64,000 nucleotides of DNA from assembly GCF_003945595.2 (NCBI RefSeq), contig NW_024104365.1, positions 7,845,049-7,909,048 of the forward strand, written 5' to 3'. The translations under genes and the position numbers were made by a program. The notes beneath the pieces were generated by a model. It did no database searches. It worked only from the letters and a program-made list of their open reading frames with translations, and was not told the DNA's origin. Each line of letters starts with the position of its first letter. Position 1 is the stretch's first letter. Below are positions 12,691 through 23,479 of the stretch, piece by piece. This stretch comes from Pipra filicauda. Lineage: Eukaryota > Chordata > Aves > Passeriformes > Pipridae.

Positions 12691-13620
12691 CTGTAAACTC
12701 AAGTAACTTCATTTTTCTGGTGTTTACTGCCCAGCATCTCAGCAGCCAAAACAGGGACCAGAGCCTTGTGCTTGCAGCTTAGATGGACAGTTTTATTTCC
12801 TCAAACTCAATGCAATGAATGGTTAAAGGGAATAGCCTAAAGTCAGGCTTTGCTAGTCTTTAAATCCTCATGAAGCAGCAGCATGCAACACAAACCCAGT
12901 TTTTTAATCCATTTTCAGAAAGAGAAAAGTGTTAATTTCATGCAATAATTTATTTGGATCTGGTTAATGTGTCCCTGTTCGAAGCATTGCACTTCACTGT
13001 TACACAGCTGCTTCAGAGGTGACTAAATTGCATTGATAGATGACTTGATATTTTAATAGATTAGCTTAAAAAGCTTTCCATTTCTTGTAGCACGAAAGAT
13101 GAGAAGGTAAAGTGGCAGATTCTTCTCTGCTGCTTATTGAGGAAGCTGGTTCAGTGACGAGGATGTAGGTGAACCAAATATTTCTAACATTGTTTGAGAA
13201 CATGTCTCCCACTGATTTAAAAAACCTCTCTGGGGTAGTTTCTTAAACTAAACTCAGTGATAGCATGCATCAGTTAAGATCTATTAGATCCAGAAGACAC
13301 AATAACATTTATTAAAATGATGAGCTTCGTGCTTGTTCTATTTATAAAGTTTAAACATAATTTTCCCAAATTAACCTGCCTCCCTTTTTAGCAACACCAA
13401 AGCATTTAATAACAGAGATAATGAATGAGAAATTCTTTTGAAGCAGTCACAGGAATGTTCATATCAGTTATTTTGACATGTAAATAGCAGCTCCTATTCC
13501 TTCTCATTCTCTGTGTGACCTGCATCCACGTTCCTCTGAAGTTGTGGAAGAGCCATGGGAAGAGATATAAAAAGATTTCATACAGTGCTCCTGCCTCTGT
13601 TTTTGCTGGGAAGGCTCTAC
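12691..13620. other. unique sequence, no gene seen
   Basis: No recognisable repeat or gene. Confidence 0.45.
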
Positions 13621-13850
13621 CCAGAGACAGGACAAGAAGAAATAACCTCAAGTTGCATCAGGGGAGGTTTAGATTGGATACTAGGAGCAATCTCTTCACC
13701 AAAATAGTGATCAGGGTCTGGAACAGGATTCCTAGGGCAGTGATGGAGTCTCCTTCACTGGAGGTGTAGATGTGGCACTAGTGGACATGGTTTAGTGGTG
13801 GCTTGCAGTGCTGGAGGGAATGGTTGGGCAGGATGATCTTTTCAGGACAT
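13621..13850 (+). mobile_element. CR1 LINE 3' fragment, type B
   Basis: In order it shows GACAAGAAGAAATAACCTCA, AGGGGAGGTTTAGATTGG, TCTTCACC, GTGATGGAGTC and GACATGGTTTAGTGGTGG, then a diverged TTGGGCAGGATGATCTTTTC. The final octamers are eroded. Confidence 0.9.
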
Positions 13851-13924
13851 AAACCAGCATCTAGTTCAGTAGTTTTAAATCACTGAGGCAGGACAGTGAG
13901 AAAGGATATATGTAGAAAGCACTG

Positions 13925-13992
13925 TTCACATAGTAGTATGTATTTGCACGTATATATGAGATATATATATCATATATATATGCATGTATAAT
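13925..13992. repeat. AT-dinucleotide microsatellite
   Basis: Imperfect TATA/ATAT runs include a near-palindrome centred near 13970 (ATATATATCATATATATATG). Confidence 0.8.
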
Positions 13993-14685
13993 CAGAATAA
14001 ATGCTAATATGGGCTCTAAATCATTAAGAAGATGGTAGAAGAAAGGACAGATTTGAGAAGAGATACAGGAAAAAGCCAAATATGGATGTTGAAGGGGGAA
14101 GAAAAGGAGCAGAAAGAAAACTTGAAGAGGCAGAAAGAAAGCTTCAAGATCTGGAGAAACAGGGAAACAAGAAGGTGACAACTAGGTAGATGAGCATGAG
14201 GAGAAAAGAGTAGTAGTTCTTGGAGGGAAAGTTATGGGAAAGAAAAAGAGCAGCAGGGATATGGTGTGGAGGCAGGAACATAGGGGTAGGAGATGGGGAA
14301 AATAAGACTAGGCAGGGTTAGAAATGCAGAGGGAGATGCAGGTGTGGAGAAAGAAACAAGATCCATGCCAGGGGAACAGTTCATGAAAGATAAGGAAGAA
14401 GAAGCTATAGAGATAGCAGCAATGAGGCTTCCTTCGGGAAAAATGGGACTTCTCATGCTGGCTGATCACAGTTTTGTCTCTCTCCTTCTCTGAAATATCC
14501 AATTTAGGCTGAAGTTTGGCAACAGATGCAGAGAAGACAGACATTGCTATTATTCAGTGTATCATAATTATAAACCTTGCAAATTCAGAGCTGTCTCTTC
14601 AAGCAAAGCAATATTTAAAAAGTTTCTCATCTAATTCAAACATGGTGCCAAGAATGGCAATGAAGAAACAATCTCCTCAAGGAGA
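13993..14685. other. purine-rich unique sequence
   Basis: From about 14035 to 14420 the plus strand is strongly enriched in A and G (AGAAAG, GGAGAA and GGAAGAAG units) without a clean repeat unit. No gene is seen. Confidence 0.5.
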
Positions 14686-14799
14686 TTAGGATAGGATGGG
14701 ATGGGATGGGATGGGATGGGATGGGATAGGATAGGATAGGATAGGATAGGATAGGATAGGATAGGATAGGATAGGATAGGATAGGATAGGATAGGATAG
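14686..14799. repeat. GGATG/GGATA pentanucleotide array
   Basis: About seven GGATG units are followed by about fifteen GGATA units in one phase. The change of unit partway along suggests separate expansions of two variants. Confidence 0.98.
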
Positions 14800-14833
14800 A
14801 CCTGCAGGTCCTAAAATCAAGTCCTTCTGCAAC

Positions 14834-14885
14834 TGAACCAGATGATCATTATAGGTTTGTCCTGTCCTATCCTATCCTGTCCTTA
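14834..14885 (+). mobile_element. probable CR1 tail with CCTAT-type end repeats
   Basis: GAACCAGATGATCATTATAGG resembles the CR1 GGACCAGATGATCCTTATAGG stretch and runs into TCCTGTCCTATCCTATCC. These end units are the reverse complement of the pentanucleotide array about 55 bases upstream. Confidence 0.5.
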
Positions 14886-15549
14886 GTAAAATATATGATT
14901 AATTTATTATATACTATTGCCTATTTTTCTTTGCAAATAAATAATTAAATAAATAAATAGGTACTTTCTTTTGTTTAATACAGAGCAGCAAAGGAAAAAA
15001 TAGGCAGGATAAGTGTATCCAGAGAAAGCAAAAAAGGAGGGCTGTGCAAAGCAGAGGAAGGGAAAGGGGTAGCCTAAAGTGTCACTAAAGTGACAACAGG
15101 AAAAAAAGTGTTTTAAAGGTTTTAGAAATGTGTGGATTGTCCAGACAGACTTTAGTCCCCGTTAAAAGTTTTGGAAGAGATGGGAAAAAGGCCACTGTAG
15201 CTAATAAGGAGAATGGAAACTTTGCCACATGGGAAGCAACAAGGAGAGCAGGACTGCATTAGTTTTGCAAACAAGGCTTTGAAGGAGCAAATTCACAGAA
15301 GAGAGAAGAGAATAAGAAGGGAGGGGGAGAGAAAAGCTATTTAAACAAATGGACAAAGCTGGCAAAGGAACAACTGCCTACAAACAAGCAAACAATCATT
15401 TTAGGTTGGAAATTGGGTTTCCAACCACCAAAGAAAGGAAACTCTGGAACAGCATTTCAGTAAGACCACTAGGACACAGCAAATGTAGCTAAAGATGGGA
15501 CCTGAAGTTAACTCTAAAAGGCACCATATGATCTTCTTACTTGAGTGTT
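14886..15549. other. unique sequence with a small perfect hairpin
   Basis: No repeat family is recognised. A perfect 9-bp inverted repeat with a 5-base loop lies at 15404-15426. Confidence 0.45.
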
Positions 15550-15606
15550 AAAGGGTGAGTTAGACTCAGTGATCCCAGCAGTCCATTCCAACTCTATGTT
15601 CTTTTT
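15550..15606 (+). mobile_element. possible eroded CR1 tail
   Basis: GAGTTAGACTCAGTGATCCC followed by CATTCCAACTCTATG resembles a CR1 3' end (TTGGACTCGATGATCCC, then CTTCCAACTCTATG). It is short and diverged. Confidence 0.4.
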
Positions 15607-16140
15607 ATTTACACTTCTTCTGTCCTGACAGACAAAATAGCAGCTTGTGAATACACATAATTTTGTCAAAAGGAACCAAATGCATCATTCAAAAGAACTA
15701 AATGCATGAGTCAAAGTCACCCTGAGGTGGTTTTAACTTGAGTAACTAACTTTTGAAGGGTCCAGCTCTTCTCTTGTGGTTGTGGAATCCTTGCTGACAT
15801 CCTTAGGAGGCCCATGTGTGGACAGATTGCTGAATGTGAAGCAGAAATTGGCAGAATGGATCAGAGAAGAGAATATAGCCCTCAGCAAATCTCTTTGCAT
15901 CTTGCTGACCTTGGCAAATATACAGCTATTTTTCCCAAGTAAGATAAGATGCTTTTTAACCATCTTCTCCAGCAAATAGGGCACAAAGATGGGAATATAT
16001 CTTCAGAGACTTCCAATCTTCTCATTGCTTGCACATATTTACAGAATATTTTCATTTAAGACAACACAGGAAAAACTATAGATTCTATTCTCGGCTCTGG
16101 GTGGCCTTGAGTAAAATATTAAGTGATGCAAATCCTGGAA
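15607..16140. other. unique sequence, no gene seen
   Basis: Opposing open frames of 67 and 83 codons overlap here without motifs. No repeat is recognised. Confidence 0.4.
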
Positions 16141-17365
16141 AGGACAAGCAAGGTCAGTGTTCAGCTGGGAAAAACTGGTGGTGAACATGGTCAGAGATGG
16201 TAGTTGAGACAGCAGTTACAGAGCAAGGCTCCAGGATCTGCAGGAAGGCTTGGGAAGGTGGTCCCAGAGTCATAATGTGGAATTCTGGAGAGCAAATTAG
16301 GTCAGTGGAAACTGCCATGTAGAGTCCCCTGGCAGCAGCCAGAGAAAGGGAAAGTGCTGTGAGAAGCTGATACACTTCTAAAGAAAACCAAAAAATGCTC
16401 TGGAATAAACTCTCTGTGCAGGAAGAGCAAGAACCTCATCAGGTCTGCTTGGCTAATCAAGGAACTTCTTGATGAACTAAAATGCTGGAAGGGAGCAAAC
16501 ACAAAGCTAAAATGAGGAAGAAAAACAAAGGAGGAGCATCAAAGCTTTGCTTGGGCTCTTAGGGATGAAAGGAAAGACCAAAGCCCAGCTGGCAGCAAGA
16601 CAGAGAAGAAGAATAATAGCAGCAAGAAGGGAATCCAGTGGCAGAAGGAAGTTCAGGGATAATACAGACCTACCTCTGGATGCAGGAGATAACCTTTTTT
16701 GTTATCAGCAGTGTGGAAAAGGCTGAAGTGTACAAGGACTTCTCTGTATCAGTTTTCAAGATTGCTCCAGACCTTTGTGTGTGCTGACATAACTTGGTAG
16801 GGAGAGGGGCAGCCAAGAGTGAGGAAGGAACAGACAAGGCACTACTCAAAGGATTTTGTTGCTATGAAATCCATGGGATCAGGTAGGATGCTCTCAAGGA
16901 TACCAAAAATGTCAGCTGATGTGGCTGGGTGAGGCCTCTGTCTATAATTTAAGAAAAATTGTGGCTATTGAGGGGAGATGTTGGTGACTGGAAGAGACTA
17001 ATTTTTTTCCCATCCTCAAGAAAGGCACAAAGGAGGAGCCAAAGAACTACCAGCCAGTCAGGGCTGTCAGGCTGTGGGTGGATATGAGTTCTTCTGCCTG
17101 TTACCCAGGGATGGGATGCCTGGAAATGCTTCAAAGAGAGGTTTAGACCAGAAAACATATCTTTACCAAGAGAGAGGTCAAACACTGGAACAGGCTTCCT
17201 GGAGAAGTGATCCATGTCTCAAGGGTGTCAGTGTTTGGAAAAGGATATTAGCAACATGCTTTAATTTTTGGTCAGCCTTGAAGTGGTCAGGCAGCTGGAC
17301 TGGATAATCACTGCAGGTCCCTTTCAACTGAAATATTCTGTTCTATCTCATCTAATCCTATTCAT
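16141..17365 (+). mobile_element. long CR1 LINE fragment with ORF2 remains
   Basis: From about 16430 the sequence follows the CR1 ORF2 order: a TGCTTGGCTAATCAAGGA-like segment, a segment around AGGGATGAAAGGAAAG, a diverged block around GCTGATGTGGCTGGGTGAGG, and the reverse-transcriptase stretch at 17009-17062. It then jumps to a 3' end with GGACTGGATAATCACTGCAGG and ATTCTGTTCTATCTC end repeats. The middle of ORF2 is deleted around 17070-17100. The left boundary is uncertain. Confidence 0.8.
16430..17062 (+). pseudogene. CR1 ORF2 (endonuclease-reverse transcriptase) remnant
   Basis: ORF2 of CR1 encodes the endonuclease and reverse transcriptase that copy the element into new sites. Here only scattered pieces before and at the start of the reverse-transcriptase domain survive. 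The clearest is at 17009-17062, which reads P-I-L-K-K-G-T-K-E-E-P-K-N-Y-Q-P-V-R. It corresponds to the family's PIFKKG...NYRPVS segment. Stops and frameshifts lie upstream, and the catalytic FADD region is missing because of the internal deletion. It cannot be functional. Assignment of the 17009-17062 piece is secure; the earlier pieces rest on nucleotide resemblance. Confidence 0.75.
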
Positions 17366-17842
17366 CTGTTGAGGCCAAATCTGGAATATTATGTCCAGTT
17401 TGGTGCTCCAGTTCAAGATGTGCACAGAGAAACTAAATTATAAGGGGTTTAGAGAAAGTGACCTACAAGGAGACTTTGCAGAGGCACCTCTTACTTAGAG
17501 AGGTAAAAAGGAGTCTAAAGGGTAATATCATAACAACCCAAATGAACTGGACATACAACTACATACACAACAGACTAAACCATTTCTCAATTGTCTATAG
17601 ACACAACAGTCAAGACCATAGATTGCACCTTAAAAGGTTCAGATTGGATGTCAGGAAAATGTTTTTACTGCAAGATTGTCCAGCACTGGAATCATGGCCC
17701 ATAGAGGCTGCATCCTTAGAAGATTTTAAGCCTTGGTTGGAAAAAACTCTCACTAAACATGGTTTAGTGTTAGTGACAATTTGCTTCAGGTGGACCTCCA
17801 GACAATCCTTCCCCCTTCTTCTCTGTGATTATGGGATTCCTC
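17366..17842 (+). mobile_element. CR1 LINE fragment, end of ORF2 plus 3' region
   Basis: It starts directly after the tail of the preceding CR1, giving a head-to-tail pair. Positions 17381-17419 read L-E-Y-Y-V-Q-F-G-A-P-V-Q-D, matching the C-terminal LEYCVQFWAPQ segment of ORF2. Later, AAAAGGTTCAGATTGGATGT and a diverged tail ending TGTGATTATGGG mark the 3' region. The 172-codon open frame across it (17458-17976) is a by-product of the element. Confidence 0.8.
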
Positions 17843-18642
17843 TGCATTGGAATTTCTGTGCCTCCAAAATGGTGAAAAAGATTTCTTTGGAAAATATCTC
17901 AGTAGCTACTGATGGGAAAATACAAGTAAGTGGGAAACACTATTGTCAAAATAACCAACTACTTGCATCAATATAGCTAAATTCAATACTGCTTTTCAAT
18001 GCAATATATACTCATATTATTTTCACCATAAATCATATTTTTAAAGAGAATGTTTCAGGATGAATGTTGAAAATTTAGACTTTAGGGATGCAAAGCATGG
18101 TATTTTAGCAATTTCAGTGATTTCAACCCCAGCAAATTGTAAATAGGGACGTTTTCCAAAATTTCAAAATAAGAGTAATTTAAAGAGCTCCATCCTAAAT
18201 TTCCCTTACAGTCAGTAAAGAATGCGATTCTGCAGTAAAGAAAAAGATTCATGTGACCTGTTTTAGGCATCTACTCTAAGCTGAGACGAATCACTTCCAC
18301 CAGTGCCAATTGCTTTGCAATGACTATAAAAAGGAATCAAGGGTGACCAGCTCCTGTGGAGAAGTCTGCATTTAACTGCATGCATCTTACCCAAATAGAA
18401 GCATTCTAACTCAATAATAATATGAATTTTCATTTAAGTCATTCTATTCGGCAAAGTATTGTTGAGTTTTATGGGATGTGATTCCTGCCATTTGCACTGT
18501 GACCCTCTGAAAACTGGACATTGTGCTGTTCCAAAGGCATTAAAATATGAAACCACCAAGATTTGGGAATGTCTGAGGTAATCACCATTCACACTCAACC
18601 ACTGAATTAAAGCAGAAATTTAGGACAGCCATGCTGACCTTA
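17843..18642. other. unique AT-rich sequence, no gene seen
   Basis: Nothing recognisable. Confidence 0.45.
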
Positions 18643-18724
18643 CTTTGAGCAAAGGATTGGCCCAGATGATTTCCGGAGATCCCTTCTAATCTAGATTATT
18701 CATTATTCCATGATCCTATGATTA
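18643..18724 (+). mobile_element. CR1 LINE tail fragment
   Basis: CTTTGAGCAAAGGATTGG, CCAGATGATTTCCGGAGATC and CCATGATCCTATGAT match the CR1 end that reads TTGGACTAGATGATCTCCAGAG. Only about 80 bases remain. Confidence 0.85.
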
Positions 18725-19740
18725 ATCTTTATGAATTTGGCTTAGTTTGTTTGGTTTTGTTTTTATAAGTCATTTATGCTTCAAGCTTCCTCAGCATATC
18801 AATGCAATGACTTATGCAGTGTGATGAGGTTTTACAAAAAGCAAACAAAAACCTGGAAAAAAATGAAAAAAAAACCAAGAAGTGAAACCTTCTGTTTCTT
18901 TTAAATCTGCTGTCTGATCATTTAATTAGACTTTTGCTCTCCCATCTCTCTACTGCACTGTGTCAAAAACGAGCTGAGTTGTACAGAATGCATTAATGTT
19001 CCTGGAATTGATTGTTATGAGGAAAGTTAATTGAGAATGATCTTCACAACCAAGAAAAATATTTAGCTTTCTGAACTTTCCTTGCATTGCATTCACAGAA
19101 AAGGACAAAATCTCAACAATCACAAGAACAATAATAACAAAATAAGACAAAATAGTTCCCCAAAACTGGTTTGGATCAATCAGAGTAGTTTACCACAATT
19201 TCACATTTTTTACAGTAAACACCACGGTTGAATGGATATTTCCAAATGAAACACGGAATTTTGCTTTAAAGGCTTTGGAACAGGAAAATGTGGTGAGAAG
19301 TGCTGGTGTCTGCTGTGGGCTCTGTCCTCCAGTGAGCCCTGGGCTCCCAGGAGAGACAGGATCCTCAGGGCCTACTGGATCCCCAGGAGGAAGCATCCCT
19401 CTTGGAAAGCTTGACGATGCTTGGCAATCAGAAAAGCAGAATCATCTCCATCAATTTTTGGAGATGGAAACTTTCAGAAAAGTAAAATATTCTTATATTA
19501 AGGGATGTATACTATGCAACGGGGAAAAAAAATGTCCAAAAATTTCCAGCCAGATTTAGTTGTTAGGTGTAAAAATGCAGTGTATATCATTAACAAATTG
19601 CTCCCTACTAAAGCCTTTGTACAGTTTAGATCTGCTTTTCTACACAGAAAATATATTTAAAAAAAAAAATTAAAAAAAAAATATTTTGCCATGAGAAAAG
19701 GAGGAAACAAATCCCTAACGAAGCTCTTATTACACTGAGC
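18725..19740. other. unique sequence with a short Gly-X-Y-like frame
   Basis: Mostly AT-rich. A 51-base piece near 19336-19386 would encode five collagen-like Gly-X-Y triplets, discussed in the findings. No complete gene or good splice donor is seen. Confidence 0.4.
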
Positions 19741-20110
19741 AAAGTCTTCTGGAGAAGCAGAGAGTGGCTGAGCGGGGAGAAGCGCCGCAGCCAGCTACGA
19801 GAAACCAAATTAACGCTAATTATATTAGGGCTCGCTGCGGTGCGAGCTGCGTGACTCCAGCGAAGGAAGGAGGCGGCAGTGTCACTAGGTGGCACAGTTC
19901 TGACACATTTACACATCATTACCCAGCGCTAATGTCACCTCGCAGGGCGCAGGGCTGGGGGAACGAGGGGGTCTCCGAACATCACTCAGCGATGTGTGAT
20001 CTGTGAGCGGAAACTGCTTCTCGGCTCCCGACGGGAACGAGATCCAAGCTGAGCTCTGTCAGCCGGGCTTGAAATTAACAGCAAGAAGTTGAGTGTTTCG
20101 CAGAAATGGT
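19741..20110. promoter_or_regulatory. CpG-rich islet with CTCF-like site, candidate regulatory element
   Basis: This block is markedly richer in G, C and CpG (GAGCGGGGAGAAGCGCCG, CGCTGCGGTGCGAGCTGCG, CTCCCGACGGGAACG) than its AT-rich surroundings. It also holds homeodomain-like ATTA cores (AACGCTAATTATATTAGG) and a strong CTCF-like motif at 19882-19896. No start codon, TATA box or splice pattern supports a promoter of a visible gene. An insulator or enhancer is the more likely reading. Confidence 0.5.
19882..19896 (+). promoter_or_regulatory. CTCF-like binding site
   Basis: TCACTAGGTGGCACA matches the CTCF core CCASYAGRKGGC at every position but the first. CTCF is the vertebrate insulator and loop-anchor zinc-finger protein. 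The motif is on the plus strand. Confidence 0.6.
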
Positions 20111-20208
20111 GTTTAAATCTCAGCACAGCTGGGAGATAAAGGGGGGAAAAGGGTGGAGAAGTCGGTAAACACCTGCTGACTTTGGAACTCCTCAACGATC
20201 GTTGTAAA

Positions 20209-20340
20209 ATCATAGAGTGGTTTGGGTTGGAAGGGATCTATATCCATCTATATCCTGCCATGACCAGGGACACCTTCCACTAGACCAGGTTGCTCAGGCT
20301 CCCATCCAACCTGGCCTTGAGCTCTTCTAGTGATCAGCTT
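20209..20340 (-). mobile_element. CR1 LINE 3' fragment, type A, reverse orientation
   Basis: The tail ATCATAGAGTGGTTTGGG is at the left. The body is diverged, with CTGCCATGACCAGGGACACC and CCATCCAACCTGGCCTTGAG. It sits 19 bases from another minus-strand CR1. Confidence 0.93.
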
Positions 20341-20359
20341 GGGTGATGTGGCCTGTTAG

Positions 20360-20646
20360 AAACACAGAATCATTTAGGCTGGAAAAGATCTTTAAAGTCA
20401 TTGAGTTCAACCATTCCCCCAGCACTGCCAAGTCACTACTAAACCATGTCCCCAAGTGCTACATGTAGACAGCTTTTAAATCCCCCCCCAGGGATGGTGA
20501 CTCCACCATTGACCTGGGCAGCCTGTTCCAATGCTTGACAATACTTTCAGTGAAGAAATTGTTCCTAATGTTCAATCCAAACCTTTCCTAGCACAACTTG
20601 AGGTTGTTTTCTCTTGTTCTGTTGCTTGATTCTTGGGAGAAGATTG
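20360..20646 (-). mobile_element. CR1 LINE 3' fragment, type B, reverse orientation
   Basis: It reads AACACAGAATCATTTAGGCT, ACTAAACCATGTCCCCAAG, GGTGACTCCACCATTGACC, GTGAAGAAATTGTTCCTAA and ACTTGAGGTTGTTTTCTCTT in the expected order. Because its subfamily differs from the CR1 immediately left of it, the two are independent insertions. Confidence 0.95.
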
Positions 20647-21065
20647 TCATGACAGGCATACTTGAAAGGAAAAACATTAGTGGGTAAAGCAAAGAGATAA
20701 AGAAGCAGTTTTGGCCTAGTCAGAAGCCAAAAGACAGGGCTTGGTTCAGAACAGAACCATGGGAATACCATAGACTCATAGAATCATATCAGAGAATCCC
20801 TGTAGCTGTTGGAGCATTAGAAACATAAAATTTTTTTCAGGCAGCAATAGTCAATCAAAGATGCACGTCTTTGACTTGCAAACCCATTTGTCAGTCAGCA
20901 TTTACACCTTAATTACAACTAGTGAAGTGTGAGCTCCTGCTCCCAACTGCACCACATACCTACCTCATTAGTGCTACCACATTGTCCAGACTTCATTACT
21001 AGGATGAAGTCATAATAAATACACTTTAAAAGTTCGAAAATGGACAGAACCAAACAGCATCTAAT
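20647..21065. other. unique sequence, no gene seen
   Basis: Nothing recognisable. Confidence 0.45.
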
Positions 21066-21350
21066 TTGGCTTTGCAGTCACCAGACCTGATTTGTCAATC
21101 TGCTGGTCAGTCATTTTGTAAAGGAATGGTTTTCCCAAGATTTTATCAAAGGCCGATGAATGATTAATAGCAGGAATAAGTGTGCTATGGATGTAGGGCT
21201 TCTGAATTATAAATGGCTATAAGTGCATTAACAGAGGATATTAGAGAGGCTGGTGTGCCCATTATTTACCCACTGGGCATGGCAAAAATGGGTTAATCTT
21301 TAATAAAGATGATCTATTAATTACCTGTGACCCTTTACAAAGGATTTGTC
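21066..21350. promoter_or_regulatory. candidate conserved non-coding element
   Basis: This repeat-free block is dense in developmental-factor cores: GATGAATGATTAATAGC, TTAATCTTTAATAAAGATG, TCTATTAATTACCTGTGACC and the SOX/TCF-like TTATCAAAGG. The call is by composition only. Confidence 0.35.
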
Positions 21351-23479
21351 TTCAACATGAAGGCATTTCTATGGAAATCTGTGGAGTTGCCTTCTAGAAA
21401 CCTCTGACAAAACAAAGGGATATTTCTCCCAAGTACTGACACAGTTGTGGACAGCAATTTTTATTCCCAGCATCAAGAAAACCACTGTAGAGCTTTGGCT
21501 CTCAGTCAAGACTGGCAGCAACAACAGGAACTTTTCTTTTTTTTTTTTTTTTTCAAAGCTATATTTTTGTTAAATAACTTTCCAGGACATGATTGGTAGA
21601 TTTTAGAGGTGCTGATGGCTCCAAGCTGCCAACTTACATTTAAAGTTCCTTACTAACTAGTGTTTTGCTCAGGGCTGTTATCCAATTAACAGGAATTTGC
21701 ATTGAAGGTTTGTTATGCAATGACTATGCTCAAGGCCATTACATGGTGTCAAACCTACGACCTCCAGACCTAAGGGTATAAATTCAGGTTTTGTTTCCGA
21801 ATGTATGACCAAGAGTGCCCAGTTTAGGGTTGTATATTCAGTAGAGATGGTCAGATGCCCCCAAAAGGCAACACAGAAGGTACATATGTAGTGTGAGAGA
21901 AGTTAACAGCAATAAAGGCATATTCTTCTCCAAAGGCCGGTTCAGGGATGTGTGTTAGAAATAACTATTAAAAATTAGTTTTAAAAAAATATTAATAAAA
22001 TTTAAAATTAAAAACATTAGAAATATTACTAAAAATAAACCTTAATGAGCCAAGCTTGGGTTGGTCGTTTGGTGAGGAGAACTCTCTGGTCCACTTCAGA
22101 TTGGTATTACTCCAATCCTACCTCCTGTGAATGTGCTGCAACATGCAGGCTCTGGAATAAACTTTCTAGAGAATAAAAGCCACCCATCCTATTGAAACTG
22201 GACCGAAGTATAGCCAAAACACATCATGGATGGAGTTCATCTGTCTACAACTGAAGACACAACTCTACTATCATCTGTGGAGAGGTGTAATACTTCTGGG
22301 TTACTGAAGTAATCTGAAGAGAAAAGAGTCATCTGAATAAGAAAGGGTCATCTGGAGAAGAAACAACTGGACCTGAAAGTAGCCACTTGTTTACAAAGGC
22401 GGTCTAGACAACCAGCTCAGACACAGAACCCTTCTCTAAAGCTACATGTGATGACATTTATATAGAAACACAGAAAAATATGATAATGATCATACATGTG
22501 TTAGATAGTCCTGAGAGTGCAAATAACTTGTGGGGCAGAACTAAAAGATGGTCCCTATCAGCTGAGTGCTCTAATTATGGCCTGGTAGTCTGTGTTGGTT
22601 GTGGGTGCCAGCCATAAGTCATTCACGTGGCCTTAAGCACCTACACAGGTTCAATTCTCCAGTGCAGCTAAGTCAGAGTTTGATGTTGAATGGGGAATAT
22701 CTGGGTATTTTCCTTAGCTCTGAGAGATCCATAATTACTTGAGAAAATCATGGCTCAGGAACCAAGCTTGGAAACAGAAATCTCACAATTAACTCTCATT
22801 CCAAATCTCAGAAAGACTTTTGAATGAGAATTCATTATTATGATTTAAATGTGTGCTTTATATACATAAGACTTGCCACTTGCTACATGTGTGTGTGCGC
22901 TTGCTCACACATGTGCAGATATGCACGCATATATATTAAATGCATAACATTAATTTATATAAATATAAATATATGCATACATAAATTTGAGGTCAGAACC
23001 ATCTTTTTCAGCAATGCTGATAACAGCTCCAACCACAACAGAGTTTCAGGCCATTAGTGCCTACATGTGATCACAGCAAAATGAAATACCATCAATGGTT
23101 GTGTCTTTCAGAGAGCTGAACAGTGTTCATATCAGAACCTGCTTTTATTTAAACATTCAAAGTAATTTTTATTTTTATCTTTTATACCCACACAAGGATT
23201 TGTTTTAATTCTGCTCTCTCTTGTAGCTGCCTGCCTCTTCACATTCCTCCCTACCTGTCTTCGAGTTGTTGTGTTTCTTTTTTTTTTCTCCTCTCTTAAT
23301 CAAAATTAGAAAGAGATTGTGTGTGTCTGTTAAAAAAAGAGGGGCTTGGCTAAAAATAGTTCCCCAAGCCAGGATATATTACAGCAAACTGCTTTTGCCT
23401 CTGGATGTTAGTGGAGTTTCCTTTGTTGTCTTCTTTGATTGTTTCATTTATATGGCAGGTTAGACAACAGCAGACTCCT
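21351..23479. other. unique sequence with simple AT repeats; no gene seen
   Basis: It contains a T-run at 21535-21553 and AT/GT-rich simple sequence at 22890-22985. AATAAA signals near 21912 and 22160 raise the idea of worn LTR fragments, but no boundaries can be set. Confidence 0.4.

Noticed and set aside
13925..13992. AT palindrome as a replication origin or terminator
   Set aside because: It is an ordinary AT dinucleotide microsatellite.
17458..17976. 172-codon open frame as a protein-coding gene
   Set aside because: It lies largely inside a CR1 3' fragment and its residues follow the element sequence. It has no promoter, splice or domain evidence.
21690..22250. Solo LTR or other endogenous retrovirus remains suggested by AATAAA signals and a TATAAATTCAGG piece
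   Set aside because: No TG...CA ends, target-site duplication, primer-binding site or retroviral protein remains could be identified.
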